Shown piece by piece: positions 47,013-59,500 of a stretch of 64,000 nucleotides of DNA. Under the pieces are notes generated by a model, which was not told where the DNA came from, made no database searches, and saw only the letters and a list, made by a program, of their open reading frames with translations. Each line of letters begins with the position of its first letter. Within the stretch, counting starts at the first letter, position 1. The translations under genes and the position numbers were made by a program. Origin of the DNA: Cannabis sativa (lineage: Eukaryota; Streptophyta; Magnoliopsida; Rosales; Cannabaceae); NCBI RefSeq assembly GCF_029168945.1, contig NW_026870037.1, positions 1,116,001 through 1,180,000 on the forward strand, in the 5' to 3' direction.

Positions 47013-48227
47013 AAATTAATAGTGACCTTAAGCATCAAAATATATTTTATATTTTACAGCATAGGCATATGATTTTATTTATTATGAGTTTTTTCATTTT
47101 TACATTTTAAAATAATTTTTTTTGCATTTGTACGGAATTTTACATAAAAATTTTTATTGCAATTAAGGAAGCAACTTAAATCACAACCAAAAGTCGTATA
47201 ACAACTCACATAGAAATTAATTAACGGAGAAACTACGTAGAAACACAAACCGTAAATTTAAAAAAAAATTAAGAAAATAATATATGTGATAATTTCCCAA
47301 TTTATTGTGTGTTCTTCCATATATATATTATTATACGTATACAAATATAGAGATAAGACATACAAATTAAGTACTCATGAAGTTATTTATTTATTTAAAA
47401 GAAATAATATTGTTATGCTTATTCTCTTAAGAAATATTATTATAATATATCTATATATATATACAAAAACTTACACACACATAAAAATTACAAACAAATA
47501 TTGCAGAACACTATTAGAAAAGTACAGTTGCCGCACATGAGAAGAAAGAAACCAACATTTGTTCCGGAGAAAATAAATAACAGGTCAAAAACAAGTGCAG
47601 TTTATCAGAATAATAATTAAAAAAAAGAGTAAAAAATATTACTTCAAAAGTAATATTGCAACTTAGAATGCTTAAAGATAAAAGGTTCATTTCTTCTTAC
47701 ACAATTATGCCTTGAAAACAAAATTTACATACCTTTGTTTGTGAGCTTTTGCTATTTTTGTTTCGTCCGTTTAGAGAGAATTGAAATGGATTTTGCATCA
47801 GCTAGCTTTTAGGAATGGCAGTACGATCGTCATTATAAGAAGACTAAAGGGTAGAATAGAATTACCATATTAGCCACAAGGTCTATATGCATACTTTACT
47901 TTTTGTTTGTTCCAGAATAGAGGGTAAAATTGGAAAAGGGAAATTAATTAATGAAATGTACCAGCTTTTTTTGGTAAATGAAACGTTACTCTCAGTTTAC
48001 TAATACCTAATTAATTAGTGAATATATATTTATTCTTTTGTAGGGACTAGTGAATATTTATTAAGAACGGTTGGGTGCTTTCTTTCTTTTTTTTTTTCTT
48101 TGGGGAAAGGATGTACGGTTGGGTGATTATTATCTTTAGTTTCTATTTTAAATGAAATTAATTTATTTGTGAGGGAAGCCAAACTGAGAAGAGTCGAGGC
48201 AGAAAGGTGCTCATTTAATCACTTTGT
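47013..48227. other. AT-rich upstream region of the XH gene
   Basis: No gene or domain seen. If the XH gene is transcribed its promoter and leader lie here; the less AT-rich zone 47560-47830 is a candidate for the transcription start. Nothing more specific stands out. Confidence 0.45.
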
Positions 48228-48267
48228 TTAGAGCATCATTCCAATGTAGCATTTTTTTTTTTTTTTT

Positions 48268-51200
48268 GAATAGAACTTTGGGAAGTTCATTAAAGTAAAT
48301 AAGTTGGAATCACAAAAAGGGGATTCCTCCCTATCAGAATATTCATCAACATAATTCCAAGTCCTAGCCCTCTTAGCTAAGGCATCACACTCCATATTGT
48401 CTTTACAATGTAAAAAATAGAAAATACAGTTAACAAAAGTATTGGACAAAGAAAACACCTCCACCGCCATAGGTCTCAATTTCCACAGCGGTGGGTATCT
48501 CTTTTCATGAAACGCCCTGATTAAAACCATGGCATCTGAGGCAATAGCAATCGACTTGAACCCTTTTACTGCAGCCAGTTGCAACCTCCACAGGATGGCA
48601 ATCATCTCAGCTTCTGCAGCAGACTCCGCTTTGTCTTTCCTGGCATACCAGAAAACTTTGTTTTCGCGAATATGAAGCAGTCCCACAGCTAACCCTGCTT
48701 CCCCGTTCTTCCAAGAGGCATCCGATACACATAACACCTCCGTTGCAGCGTTAATTTTTCCACCAGCCCTGCCTGTCTCTTGGATTTTTCACACCGACAC
48801 AACTACCTCCTCAGCCACCATAGATTCGGAGAACTTTCTCAAGATTGAGGACCTGACCTTTGTAATGTTAATCAATTTACTCTTATATAGTACCTCATTT
48901 CTAGCTTTCCACACTTCATCAAATAAGCAACCCGTGAACTTCAGGAACTTGCTTGTGAGATCCGACGGGAGGATTGAAAGCATCCACTCTATCCTTCCTT
49001 TCGACACTATCAGCAAAACTTGGTACACTCTCCATGACACAAGAGAATGGGCTACTGAACCAAAGTGCACGCGCACAGTGGCACTCCCAAAAGATATGGA
49101 GAGTGGTTTCAGTTTCCAATTCACACACAGGACACATCTTCTCTACTACGAATCCCAATCGATCTCTAGTTGGTAGGTACCCCATCATAGCTCTCCAAAT
49201 GATGAACGAGAGTCTAAACTGAATACTATGGTTCCATATTTTTTTTCCACAGATTAGAGTCCGCAGTAGACCAAGGCAGATGTGTGGCCTTGTAGCCTCT
49301 TTTTACTGAATACATACCATCTGTTGCCCCTTTCCACACTAATAAATCAGCTTCAGTCTTTGGTAATCTCGCTATCCCACTAATTCTGCCTCCCATACTC
49401 TCCCCAAAAATTTGAGAGATGAGCACTGAGTTTCAGCTACCATCTTCATTTGAAGTCGTGATACTCAAGCCATGGAATCCACGGTTGTCTCCATATGTCT
49501 ATAGAATCTCCTCTTCCCACTATTGTCATCCCATTCTTGCACAAAATTTCTCTTGTATTTAAAACTCCTTTCCAAAAGGTAGAGTCGCTTCCTTTTGCGT
49601 TAGTGCTCCAAAAGGACTGGTTTTTGCAGTATTTTTCCGAGAGACATTTTATCCATGGTCTCTCTAAATTACCAGCCATCTGCCAAGCGAGCTTCGCCAA
49701 GAGCGCCTTGTTCATATCTTCTATCTTTCTAAACCCCAGCCCCCCCGAAAGCATAGGAGAGTACAATCGATCCCACCCTATCAAAGCCAAGAAACGATCC
49801 TTTTCTAAACGTCTGGTCCACCAGAATTTTTGAATTATACTATCAAGCTCTCAGCATGTGGATAATGGTATCTTGTTGGTTGACAACGCATACAGCGACA
49901 AATTAAGATAAAGCCACAGATTTCACCAAGGTCGTGCAGCCCGCAAACGAAAGGAGTTTCGTCTTCCAACCTTCTATCCTCTTTAGCACCTTCTCTTTTA
50001 AGAAATGGTATTCTTCCCTCTTTCTTCTTTTGAACACAAAAGGATTGTCGAGGTATCTCTCTTGACCATCGCATGCCTTAACACTAAGAATTTTGAGAAT
50101 ATTACTCTTATGATTGCTGGTCAAATTTCTCGAAAACAAAACACTTGACTTCATCAAACTAGATTTCTACCCAGACCAAGATTCGTACTTGTTTATCCAC
50201 TCAAGGATAGTCGTTTCCATCTTCGTATTTGCCCGAGTAAACAAAATTGTATCATCAGCGAACATTAGATGACTCACCTCCGGAGCTGACTAAGAAATAG
50301 AAATACCATGTAACTGGCCAACAACTTGCTTCTTCATTATCAACTTTGAAAGCATATCATGACATAGCAGAAACAGGAATGGTGATAATGGGTCGCCTTG
50401 CCTAAGACCCTTCCTGGGGATAAACTTTTTTTGAGGCACGCCATTAATAAGGACCGAAAATGAGACAGATCTAACACACTCCAAAATCATATTTGTAACC
50501 TGATCATCAAACCCATTGCCTTTGAGAACTTCCTTCAGAAAATTCCACTCAATCCTATCATAGGCCTTAAGCATATCTAGCTTTAAGGCCATGAGCCCTC
50601 CTTTGCCTTTCTTCTTCTTTATGGTATTAACCAACTATTGAGTCAGAATAGACGACTCCGCTATCCTCCTCCTCGGTACAAAAACTGGAACGGGCAAATT
50701 AACTTGTTAATAACCTCCCTTAGTCTGGTAGCAAAGATCTTCGATAATAGGTCTGAATTTGTCAACCGAGCAGGTGTTATCTTCTTTTGGAATTAAGCAA
50801 ATGTACGTGTCATTCAACTGGCCCTCCATTCTCCCCGAAGCAAAGAACTTTTGAACCATGTTGATCACATATATCCCAGTACCTTCTAAAAAAATATCCC
50901 GGCATCCCATCGGACCCTGGGGCCTTGAGAGGATACATAGCCACCACCACACTCAAAATTTCCTCATGTGTGGGAATTTTTTTCAACATAGCATTCTCCT
51001 CCCCGGTCACCACAGGATTAAGAAGCGCATAGAAGGAATCATCAAGTTTCGTATTTGCAGAACTATACAAATCATTGAAGAATTCATTAAATACCCTCCC
51101 AATCTTGTGATTCGATGTAACCCAGCTCCCGCGATTGTTCTTCACCGCTTTAATCTCGTTTCTTCTCCTTCTAACCACTGTGGAAGCGTGAAAAAACTTG

Positions 51201-52151
51201 GTATTCCTATCGCCCAGCTTAAGCCAAACTTCCCTTGATTTTTGCCTCCACAATCCCTCTTTTCTAATCCAAAGTTTAGATATCCTTTTCATTAAAGTGT
51301 CCTCTTCTTGTTGCAGCAGAGGCGAGAGTGGATGGCCTTGAATCCAACCAATCCTATCCTCCGCTTCCTTGATGAGCTTATCACAGTCACCAAAAGAATC
51401 TCTTTTCCACCTTTGAAGCGCAGTTCTCGTATCGCATAAACGCATACTAAGACTGCCACCCCTCAAACCCCGAAGCTCCCAAGCATTCTTGATTGCTTCC
51501 TCAAAAGAATCTTCCCTTGCCCAAGCTTCAAAAAATCTAAATGGTTTGACCCTTCTCCGCTGCCTACCAATGCTATACAGGACAGTAAAACCATGGTCTG
51601 ACACCGTAATCGGGGCATTAGACACAGCAGCCAAAGGGAAGGACGAAACCCGCTCACCCGAGGCTATAGCTCGATCTAATCTCTCTCTAGTTAACCCCCC
51701 AAGAACCTATTATTTTGCCAAGTAAACTTGCACCCTTGGTACCCCAAATCGATCGCTCCAGTATTCTGTAAAAAATTCAAGAGAATTCCAGTATCCCTTG
51801 GAGACACTCTTTTACCAACACTCTTATCGCACGGGTGCGCAATCAAGTTTAGGTCCGACTAGAGATTGGTTCTTGTATCTCTACTTCAAATACACCTTCC
51901 GAAGCTTCAATTACCTTCAAAACCACATCACTGTTCCACAACAAACAGAACCCACCTCCTATTCCCTCTGCATGGATAACAGAGGAATACCGATATCCCA
52001 AAGAACTAGAAATTCCCATAATTCCCTCCGAATTGGTTTTTGTTTCCATCAAGAAGATACACTCTGGCTTGTATCTCCTTATCCAAGCCAAAAGCGCTTG
52101 GGTTGTCGGGGTTCGCAACACCCCCCGGCAGTTCCACGATAAAAGCCTCAT
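48268..52151 (-). pseudogene. LINE ORF2 (endonuclease, reverse transcriptase, RNase H)
   Basis: ORF2 nicks the target and copies RNA in place. ATG at 52151 starts the AP endonuclease (RLLSWNCRGV, then IFLMETKTNS) which continues with a frameshift at about 51850. The linker with GDRNTKFFHASTVVRRRRNE lies near 51170-51220. The RT runs 50930-50200: KAPGSDGMPGYF, MALKLDMLKAYDRIEWNFL, GLRQGDPLSPFLFLL, and catalytic FADD in HLMFADDTILF near 50250. The thumb and connection are at 49446-50160, the zf-RVT (CPVCELETETTLHIFWEC) near 49130, and RNase H at 48300-48737 (CVSDASWKNGEAG, AEAEMIAILW, CDALAKRART). At least five frameshifts and stops. Confidence 0.88.
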
Positions 52152-52317
52152 GGCGACGGAGGGGGCTTGATAAGGGCTTCCTCCTCGCCCGAAAACAAGT
52201 ATGTGATTCATTAACCGTAACATCAACTAAGGCACCATCCAAATTAGTGATTGACGTACCTTCGCTTGGCAAAACCCCCATTACGGTACTCTTCTTACTA
52301 TCGCTGTTCGAAATTCC

Positions 52318-53959
52318 CTACTTCCCCCCTCTTCTGGCACCCCCTGAACTTCCACCCCTTTTACGATAGCTGCCTCTTCGCTTAGCACCCGCACCTTTAC
52401 GACTACTACTCCCGGGGGTAAAGGTATTTAACTCCAGGGTGGGAAGAAAAGTGATTGGCGATGATGGAGACTTATCTCCCAGAATCTCAATGTTTTCCTT
52501 CGAAGAAATTACAGGGACAACATTGAGATAAGCTTTTCTTTTCGTAGCACCAGTAAAAGAAGGCTCGTTATTAGAGAAATCCGTACTATCGTGAGAAACC
52601 ACAATTTGAACCATTTCATTTTCCATGTGGGCCGGGTCCACTAATTGCTCAACCACCTCCTCAAGGCTTTTATTAGTGGGCCAAGTAACAAAAGTAGGTT
52701 CAGGATGTTGATGAGGTACCCTAGATTTGCATATCTCCTCATGGGGCCGGTCCACCATTTAATCTCTAGTAGGCCCAATATCAGCCATTAGGCTGGCTAT
52801 AATCCCTGCGTCTCTTGTCCTATTATCAATATTATTCATAGGGTGCTTTTTAAAGTTTGTAACAGACCTATTCTTGCTCGAAAAGGGAGAGTTTCTCTGA
52901 GAACCCAAGCATATTTTCTTTGCACCTTGTAACACCGTCCGTTTTGGTGAAAGCCTCAGCCCAACGTTCATCTGCCCTGAACCATGTACCCCAGTACGCG
53001 TGCCATCCCTTTCAACCTCATTAATTACCATTTTACCCTTTTCCCGAACCCTCGGTGAGACTCTCACGTCGAAGGCATGGCTGGGACCAGCAACTTTCAT
53101 TCTCGGAATAGTTGTATCAAAACAGTTTCTAATCGAAACTCCAGCTTTCAACCACGCTCCATATAAAGGAACTGCCTTCCCAATAGGTGGGTAAGCATAT
53201 TCCAAGGCCCGATCACACTTTCCATACGAATGTGCGAGATGTCCACAAGTGAAGCAAATCGCCGGAAGCTTGTGGTACTTAAATTGAACCCATTCTTTTC
53301 TATCACGAGAGATATTCAAGTAGAAACCTGCCACAAGTCTTTGATCGAGCAGTATGTCCACTAGAAACTTCAAGAAACCTCTCCGGGCGATAACGTTCCT
53401 TGGTGCCCTTTCGAAGTCCACATATTCTCCTACTTTTCTTGCTATGACATATGTATTCTCCCAGGTGAGGTATGGCATTGGTAGCCCATGAGCCTCCACC
53501 CAATACCTTGCCATGTTCATATTCGTATTCTCCCAAGTGTCATCTTCAAGCCAGTCTCTAATATTCAATAATGCCCCACTGACTAACCAAGGCCTCTTCT
53601 TGAAGATCTCCTTCTTATCTGCTTCATTGTCAAAGAAAATTCCCCACAGACCCGGTTTCAAGGTCTTCATTCTCCAATGACCTTCCAGGTTCCAAATCTT
53701 TGAAAGTATCTCCTTCACTCTTCCCCTTGCTACACTTCGTCTGCCAAAAATCTTTGCCAAGACCCCGTTTCTCGTTACCTTAGCACTCCGTTCCACGTTT
53801 GCCTCTAGTTCCAAGTCATGGAGTCAAGGAACTGCTGTCTCATCTCGTCAACTTCCTCTACTTCCTGATCATTAATCCCCACTTCAGAAACTGTTATCTC
53901 TTCCATAATAACACTACTCTCTCCTTCCTTCTCCTTCTCCTGAACCGTAGCCCCACTCA
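52318..53959 (-). pseudogene. LINE ORF1 (DUF4283, zinc knuckle)
   Basis: ORF1 proteins bind LINE RNA. The start ATG at 53959 opens an acidic N-terminus (MSGATVQEKEKEGESSV) that shifts frame near 53820. The main frame to 52759 carries DUF4283 (LEGHWRMKTLKPGLWGIFFD, RPWLVSGALLNIRDW, ARYWVEAHGLPMPYL) and the knuckle CFTCGHLAHSYGKC at about 53230. A TAA at 52759-52761 interrupts it; the same frame goes on with MVDRPHEEICKS to 52318, so the stop is a nonsense change. Confidence 0.85.
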
Positions 53960-54564
53960 TAGTCGGCTCCCAGCCGTTGGGATTGGTTCCATAGAACTAG
54001 AGCACCGCCTGAAAGAAAGTCTGAAAAACACCCAAGTAATGCAGAATAACCCAAACAATCGGAAACCCGATATCACATAACTGTGTATACTTCTTACTCA
54101 GACTTTGTTTGAATGTTGCATGGAACAGACTCATTTGAATAATGCATTTTTTAAGTATGCTAAAAATCTCCCAATTATATAAAAAAATATAATATTTTAT
54201 TTTATCTTCTTTCACATCATTTTTGGAACTTTTACTTCTAAAATCAATCTAATGGTATATCGCTCTTCTAAAATACTATAATTATGATCTCACACATTAT
54301 TATTTAATTTTTTAGCAACAATAATTTTTTGGCTTTAATTTTTTTATTAAAAAAATAATAATAGCATCAATGCTACTGTATAGCATTCACACATATTCCT
54401 ATAATAGTATTCTTTTCTCTCCAATGGTATAGCATCTCAACATTAATTTTATCACTTCATCTATCCACTTAAGCAAACATCTCTTAATTCTTTACCATTG
54501 GAGATGCTCTTAAACGCAGCTAGGAATGACAATCATGCATATTGGGAACGATATTTAAAATACA

Positions 54565-54748
54565 AGCATTGCTATTAGGCACCAGTGGTGCCTAGCACCT
54601 TCTTGATATATCACGGTGCGATTAGCTAGCGATACTCTTTGAAAGCTATTATATTAAACTATATGAGACCCGATACTTAGTTAGATCAATAACAATATTG
54701 ACACATAAGAAGATACTAGGCACCACTAGTGCCCTTTAGCATTTCTCT
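54565..54748. mobile_element. MITE copy 2, 184 bp, with a 9-bp target duplication
   Basis: It starts AGCATTGCTATTAGGCACC and ends GCCCTTTAGCATTTCTCT; TAAAATACA flanks it at 54556-54564 and 54749-54757. It has the same length and ends as the copy at 27048-27231, in reverse orientation. A 9-bp duplication and long inverted repeats suggest a Mutator-derived MITE. Confidence 0.88.
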
Positions 54749-54757
54749 TAAAATACA

Positions 54758-54950
54758 CCATCATTCCCTTAGGTTAATTATATAAGTGAAAATGAGTTTT
54801 CAAAAATATTTTACTTACATTTTATGACTTTTAAAAATGAGTTAAAATACATCACATTTTAAGATTTTTTATTTTTTTTTTTATTTTTGAGTTTTTATAT
54901 GGGTTTTATTATGCAATGAGAGAGAGTAACAACATTAACTTTATATAAAA
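54758..54950. other. AT-rich stretch without features
   Basis: Homopolymer-rich sequence; nothing is seen. Confidence 0.5.
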
Positions 54951-55884
54951 GTAATGGGCCCCTCCGTCAAGATAACCAGATGCAAAATTTTTGTAACACT
55001 CTTGACCAATGTTCTTTGCAAGAATTTCCTTACAAGCTAGGGAGCAGACTTCACTTGGACAAATAATAAGAAAAACGTCATGCTCTTCAAAAACGGATTG
55101 ATTGGTGTTTTGTTAAATAAAGTTTGGCAATATATGTTGATTTCTCCACAAATTTTTCATTTAGATTATTATGGCTCCGATCATAGAGCTCTACTAGCTA
55201 ATATTTGCTTTGATGTTGATCCTAAACAGCTAGAAAAGCAGAGATCTCGATTTCGTTTTGAAAGAATATGGTTGAATGATGCAGAATGTGGTGAAGTAAT
55301 TGCAAATTGTTGGCAATATACTGATAAGGATGATGGTCCGACTGCCTCAGTTGATTGTTTAGATCAGTGTGCATAATGATAAGTTTGGTCAGCTAAAGAG
55401 AGATATTACCAAGGCTCAAGACAGAGTAAAAACTTTGCATTCTACTGCTGCTCCTAGTCCCGATCACTCTCAAACTGTCCTAGATGCTGAGACTCTTTTG
55501 AATGAATTTTTAGCTAATAAAGAGCAATATTGGCAGCAACATTTTAGGATCGATTGGCTACAGTCCAGAGATCAAAATACCAAATTATTTCAAGCCAATG
55601 CCTTTGCCCAAAACTCTAACAACAAAATTTATTCACTTCGGGACAATGATAGAAATACTATTGCATCAAAAAATGGCATTTCGGGTATTGTTGTTGATTA
55701 CTTCAAAAATCTTTTTACTGCCTCTGGAGATGATCGTGGGGCTTTCTCCAATGTTCTTTCCACTATTCTCACTACCTTTACTCAAGATCACAATGAGTCT
55801 TTGCTGCGTGAATTTACATCATCTCAAGTCAGTGATGCCTTGAAAAGTATGAGTATTGATAAAAGTCCTAGTCTTCATGGTATG
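54951..55884 (+). pseudogene. LINE ORF2 fragment (end of endonuclease to start of RT)
   Basis: On the + strand, traces of the endonuclease end (DNQMQNFCNTLDQCSLQEFP, then YYGSDHRALLANI) are followed by the spacer (RFRFERIWLNDAECGEVI, RIDWLQSRDQNTKLFQANAF) and the first RT residues (SIDKSPSLHGM). It differs from the LINE at 48258-54143 and is cut at 55884 by the TAT-type gypsy LTR. A stop at about 55374 and a frameshift at about 55100 are visible. Confidence 0.82.
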
Positions 55885-56484
55885 TGTAGTGGCCAAAAAT
55901 TGCACCAGGCCCAAATGCCTCTTACGGCCCAAATAGGAATTACAATCATTTAAAACCAAGTCAGTAAATATAACCCACTCATCCAAAATGCATTGGGCTT
56001 TAACTAAAATACAAGGCCCAAACGAGCCCAGCAGCTACAAGACCAATCTAATACAAAGGATAGGAACGAGTCTATAACTAGAGCATAAGAATCGATCCTT
56101 CCTCCTGGAAAAGGGGAAGACCACTTCCCACGTTCGTTCTTCAGAATAGGAAAATTCAACCATCAGAAGCTCTATAAAAGGAAAACCCAGAAGTCATGAA
56201 GGATCATCTCATCTTCACTCACTGAACACTCACTCAAGAATTCACTACCATTATTATTACCAGTCCTTCTCCATCAATCTACGAGATAAATATTTATTTT
56301 CTATTTTCTTATTTTACATTTTATTATTCTTCATTCGAATTATTTACTAACTTGATTGTCAGAGTCCCTTCAGATGGCACCATCTCGGTGTCCCAAGGTC
56401 TCAACGATCCTTTTTTCTTTGTTCTACAGGTTGTCAGTGCCCGCGATCCTTTCATTCCGATCATTGTAGATTTTGGCCTCTACA
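55885..56484 (+). repeat. 5' LTR of the TAT-type element
   Basis: The ends are inverted: TGTAGTGGCCAAAA at the start and TTTTGGCCTCTACA at the end. A TATA-like GCTCTATAAAAGG is at about 56171. It is about 600 bp and followed at once by the primer site. Confidence 0.85.
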
Positions 56485-56486
56485 AT

Positions 56487-56505
56487 TTGACGCCCACCGT
56501 GGGGC
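56487..56505 (+). promoter_or_regulatory. Primer-binding site of the TAT-type element
   Basis: TTTGACGCCCACCGTGGGG directly follows the LTR. The closely related string GGCGCCCACCGTGGGGC is the usual site in plant TAT-type gypsy elements. Confidence 0.75.
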
Positions 56506-56548
56506 CCTGACAAACTGAATCAAGAGCGAAGGACACGTATCCAATACC

Positions 56549-59500
56549 ATGGAAAATTTGGAAGAAGGAGAGATCAACGTTTAAGCCTAGATATCTACTC
56601 TTATGTCTCAAATGAGTGAAACCAATGAAAGCCTCATAACGTTATAAGAAGAGAATAAAGCATTCCAGGAAGAGAATGCTCTGATGAAATCAAAGGTGGA
56701 GATACTGGAGTCCGTTCAACGTAGTACGACGGAGTCTCAGTCAAGGTTTCGTGTTCCAATTTCATCCATGCAATCCCTTGATTCCACTCCGACTACAAAC
56801 GTAGGCCAACGTCCAGCGGTCATGGGAACACCACAAAACCAAACAACACACCAACATTCAACCACAACGACCATTGGAGCAGATGGATCGGTACCAGGGG
56901 ATCTACTCTAACACATGGACCCTCTTTGGTAGGTGACGAGACTATGATCGACGCCCAGGTCACATCAGTTCCAGACGGAAGTGTTCCCGCACCAAGCACT
57001 CAAGAACGACAACTCAAGACCTCTAACCCAATCACTCTAAGTATTTTGATATCTAATGTTCCTATTGTTCCATCTTCAGGTCAAGCCGTCGCAATGACAC
57101 CTGAGGAGATGATCGAACAAATGGTAGCAAGGAAGCTTGAAGGCATGGAGGCTATGATTCATAGAATCCTAGGAGTCCCTGCACCTATCAAAAAGAGCTT
57201 ACCAAGTAGCTTCGCAGACTCTCCATTCGTGGACGCTATATGTAACGCCCTGTCCAACAGGGACACCACGTGTGTGTGTTTTTATAAAATATTTATTTAA
57301 ATACTATATATTTATACCAAAAGTGTGGGTAATTAAATTTTTTATAATTAAAATCAAGCATATAAAAACTGCTTTATGATAAAAGATAAGTAATATTAAC
57401 TACGGGGTCCCCCTGTTTTTAAAATATTTACAAACTGGTTTAATAGTGTTTTTTTTACAACATAAACTTTGCATTCCCAAAATACATTCAAAATAGAGCA
57501 TTCTATTCACTGGGTCGTGCCACTGCGGTTGATATGTACATTGCTGCTACGACGTCGAACACATGGCTGCTCAACCTTTGCCTTCCCTTTACCTACACCA
57601 TAAAGCACGCGTGAGTCACAGAGACTCAGCAAGCAAAATTAATAAAACAATAACCAATAATATTCATCAATTCAATCTCATATCAACATGCTTACACATT
57701 TACACAATATCATAAACACACAATCCTAGTACTTTATAAAGTACCCCTTTACCACTCGTTAACCACGAGCTGAATATGTCACTATTGTTGCCCGATGAAG
57801 CAAACGATAAGTAAGAAACCTATCTGCAGTTTCAGGAGTAATTACTCATAACGGTAATAACCGCTTCCAACCCTCGGTCACAACCGAGACTTAATAAACA
57901 TTTAATTAGAATCTTGATAATAATCAAGGCTATAATCATTCAACCGCTAACATTTAGCCACATACGGTGCTTACAACTTTTCTTACCTCAATTCAGAACT
58001 CAAGTGTGCGGGCCGACTTGAGTGGAACGATGCTCGACAATCTCGGGTCCTGTGTCACAACAAAAGTAAATCAATAAGGGTCTATTCCAAAACACTATTT
58101 AAAACCCGCATAAAATAACCTAGGGTTTTCTATCGAATCTTATGGTGAAAACACCCTAAAATAAAATACATCTTTTAGCTCTAATCCATGTCTCACATTG
58201 TAGAGCTCTTCATAAGCTTCGAAACAGTATATAGAATGTCTAAAACGGACACCCGAGTGAAAAATTATGGCTAAAATACGAAAATCGAGGATTCCTGAAA
58301 ATTGACAATCCAGAATTCCGGTTGGTGCAGCCCTGTACCATCCGGAATTCCGGTTCACTACAGCAAAAACTCAAAAATTTCAACTCTTCAAAGCCCCAAA
58401 ATTTGCTCCAAACCTAACCAATTGTTCCCAAACTTCACAGAACAGTATAATAACCATAATACAACATATTTCAAGCTTCAAAACACAACAATTCAATCAT
58501 TGAATCAAATTGACACATTAAAGTGAAGAAAACTCAATTTTTGCTTCAACAAACCAAACTCAATCAAGTAGCCATAGAAACCACTTAAAATCATTTCCAA
58601 CATACTCAAAAACCTACCATAAACACACCCCAATCTTAATCTAATCCCTACAGCCACAGAAATGCAAAACCCTACCTCAAAACCAGCTCAAAACTTAGAG
58701 TTTCCAATCCAAAGAGTAAGGAACTTACCTCAAAACTCCTCTAGCTTTAAAATGAGAGTAGGAAGTCAAGAAAATTCCTCAAGGGTGGCCGGCTTTGGCT
58801 TGCACGAAGGGGAGAAGAAGAAGAAGAAGAAGCTTGGCTTTTTATTACTTGCTTTCGTAAGTAATCCCATTTAATAGTTTCCTTTTCCCTTCTTTTCTTT
58901 TTTTTAAAAAAAAAAATTAATGGGTAGCTTTTAAAAGTCAAAAGGCGAAATTCCTAATTTACTAAAAGACTAATCAACCCCTCCAAAACTTTTAAAAATA
59001 ATCTAGGGGCATTATGGTAATTTTACTAATTCATTAAACCGACATTCTAAAAATTCTAACCTAGTCCGGAATATCCTCAAAATAATTCTCCCATTAATGT
59101 CGTGACATTTCTGACCACATCATTAAATTCCACTTTCGTCGGGCCCAAAAAAATATTTTTATTTCAAAAATGGTATCCTTGATACCCACATATCCCAATA
59201 TAACCTTCATAATTTATAAATTACGCTTTATATAATCATTTAATAAATCCTCACTAATTACCCTAAGTAAGATCATAATCTTACTTCATTACAAAAATAA
59301 TTACATATTTAATAAAATATGTCTATTTAAATATCATTTTATTTTTCGGGATATTACATTATAGCTCTTGTGGAGATGCCAAAAAAGTTTGTCTTCCCAT
59401 CAATGAAGATGTACGACAAAACAACGGACCCTAACGATCATATAGCGAGTTACAAGCAAAGAATGTTCACAGTCGCCATCCCTCGTGAATTGCGAGAGGC

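Larger units (their letters stand above)
48258..54143 (-). mobile_element. L1-type LINE, nearly full length
   Basis: On the - strand: 5' end near 54143, ORF1 with DUF4283 and a zinc knuckle, ORF2 with endonuclease, RT, zf-RVT and RNase H, and a poly(A) tail (T run at 48252-48267). GCATTTTTT occurs at both sides (48249-48257 and 54144-54152) as a target duplication of about 9 bp that merges with the A tail. The domain order is that of plant L1 elements that acquired RNase H. Frameshifts and stops occur in ORF1 and ORF2. Confidence 0.85.
48231..54509. mobile_element. Small Tourist-like MITE split by a LINE
   Basis: The left end GAGCATCATTCCAATG (48231) and the right end, which on the other strand reads GAGCATCTCCAATGG (from 54509), form inverted repeats of a common plant MITE type. 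TTA lies next to both ends (48228-48230 and 54510-54512), as expected for PIF/Harbinger-type duplications. Without the LINE the MITE is about 390 bp. Internal stretches repeat TAGCAT/ATGCTA motifs. Confidence 0.65.

Noticed and set aside
51489..52369. Several + strand frames
   Set aside because: Antisense shadows of LINE ORF1 and ORF2.
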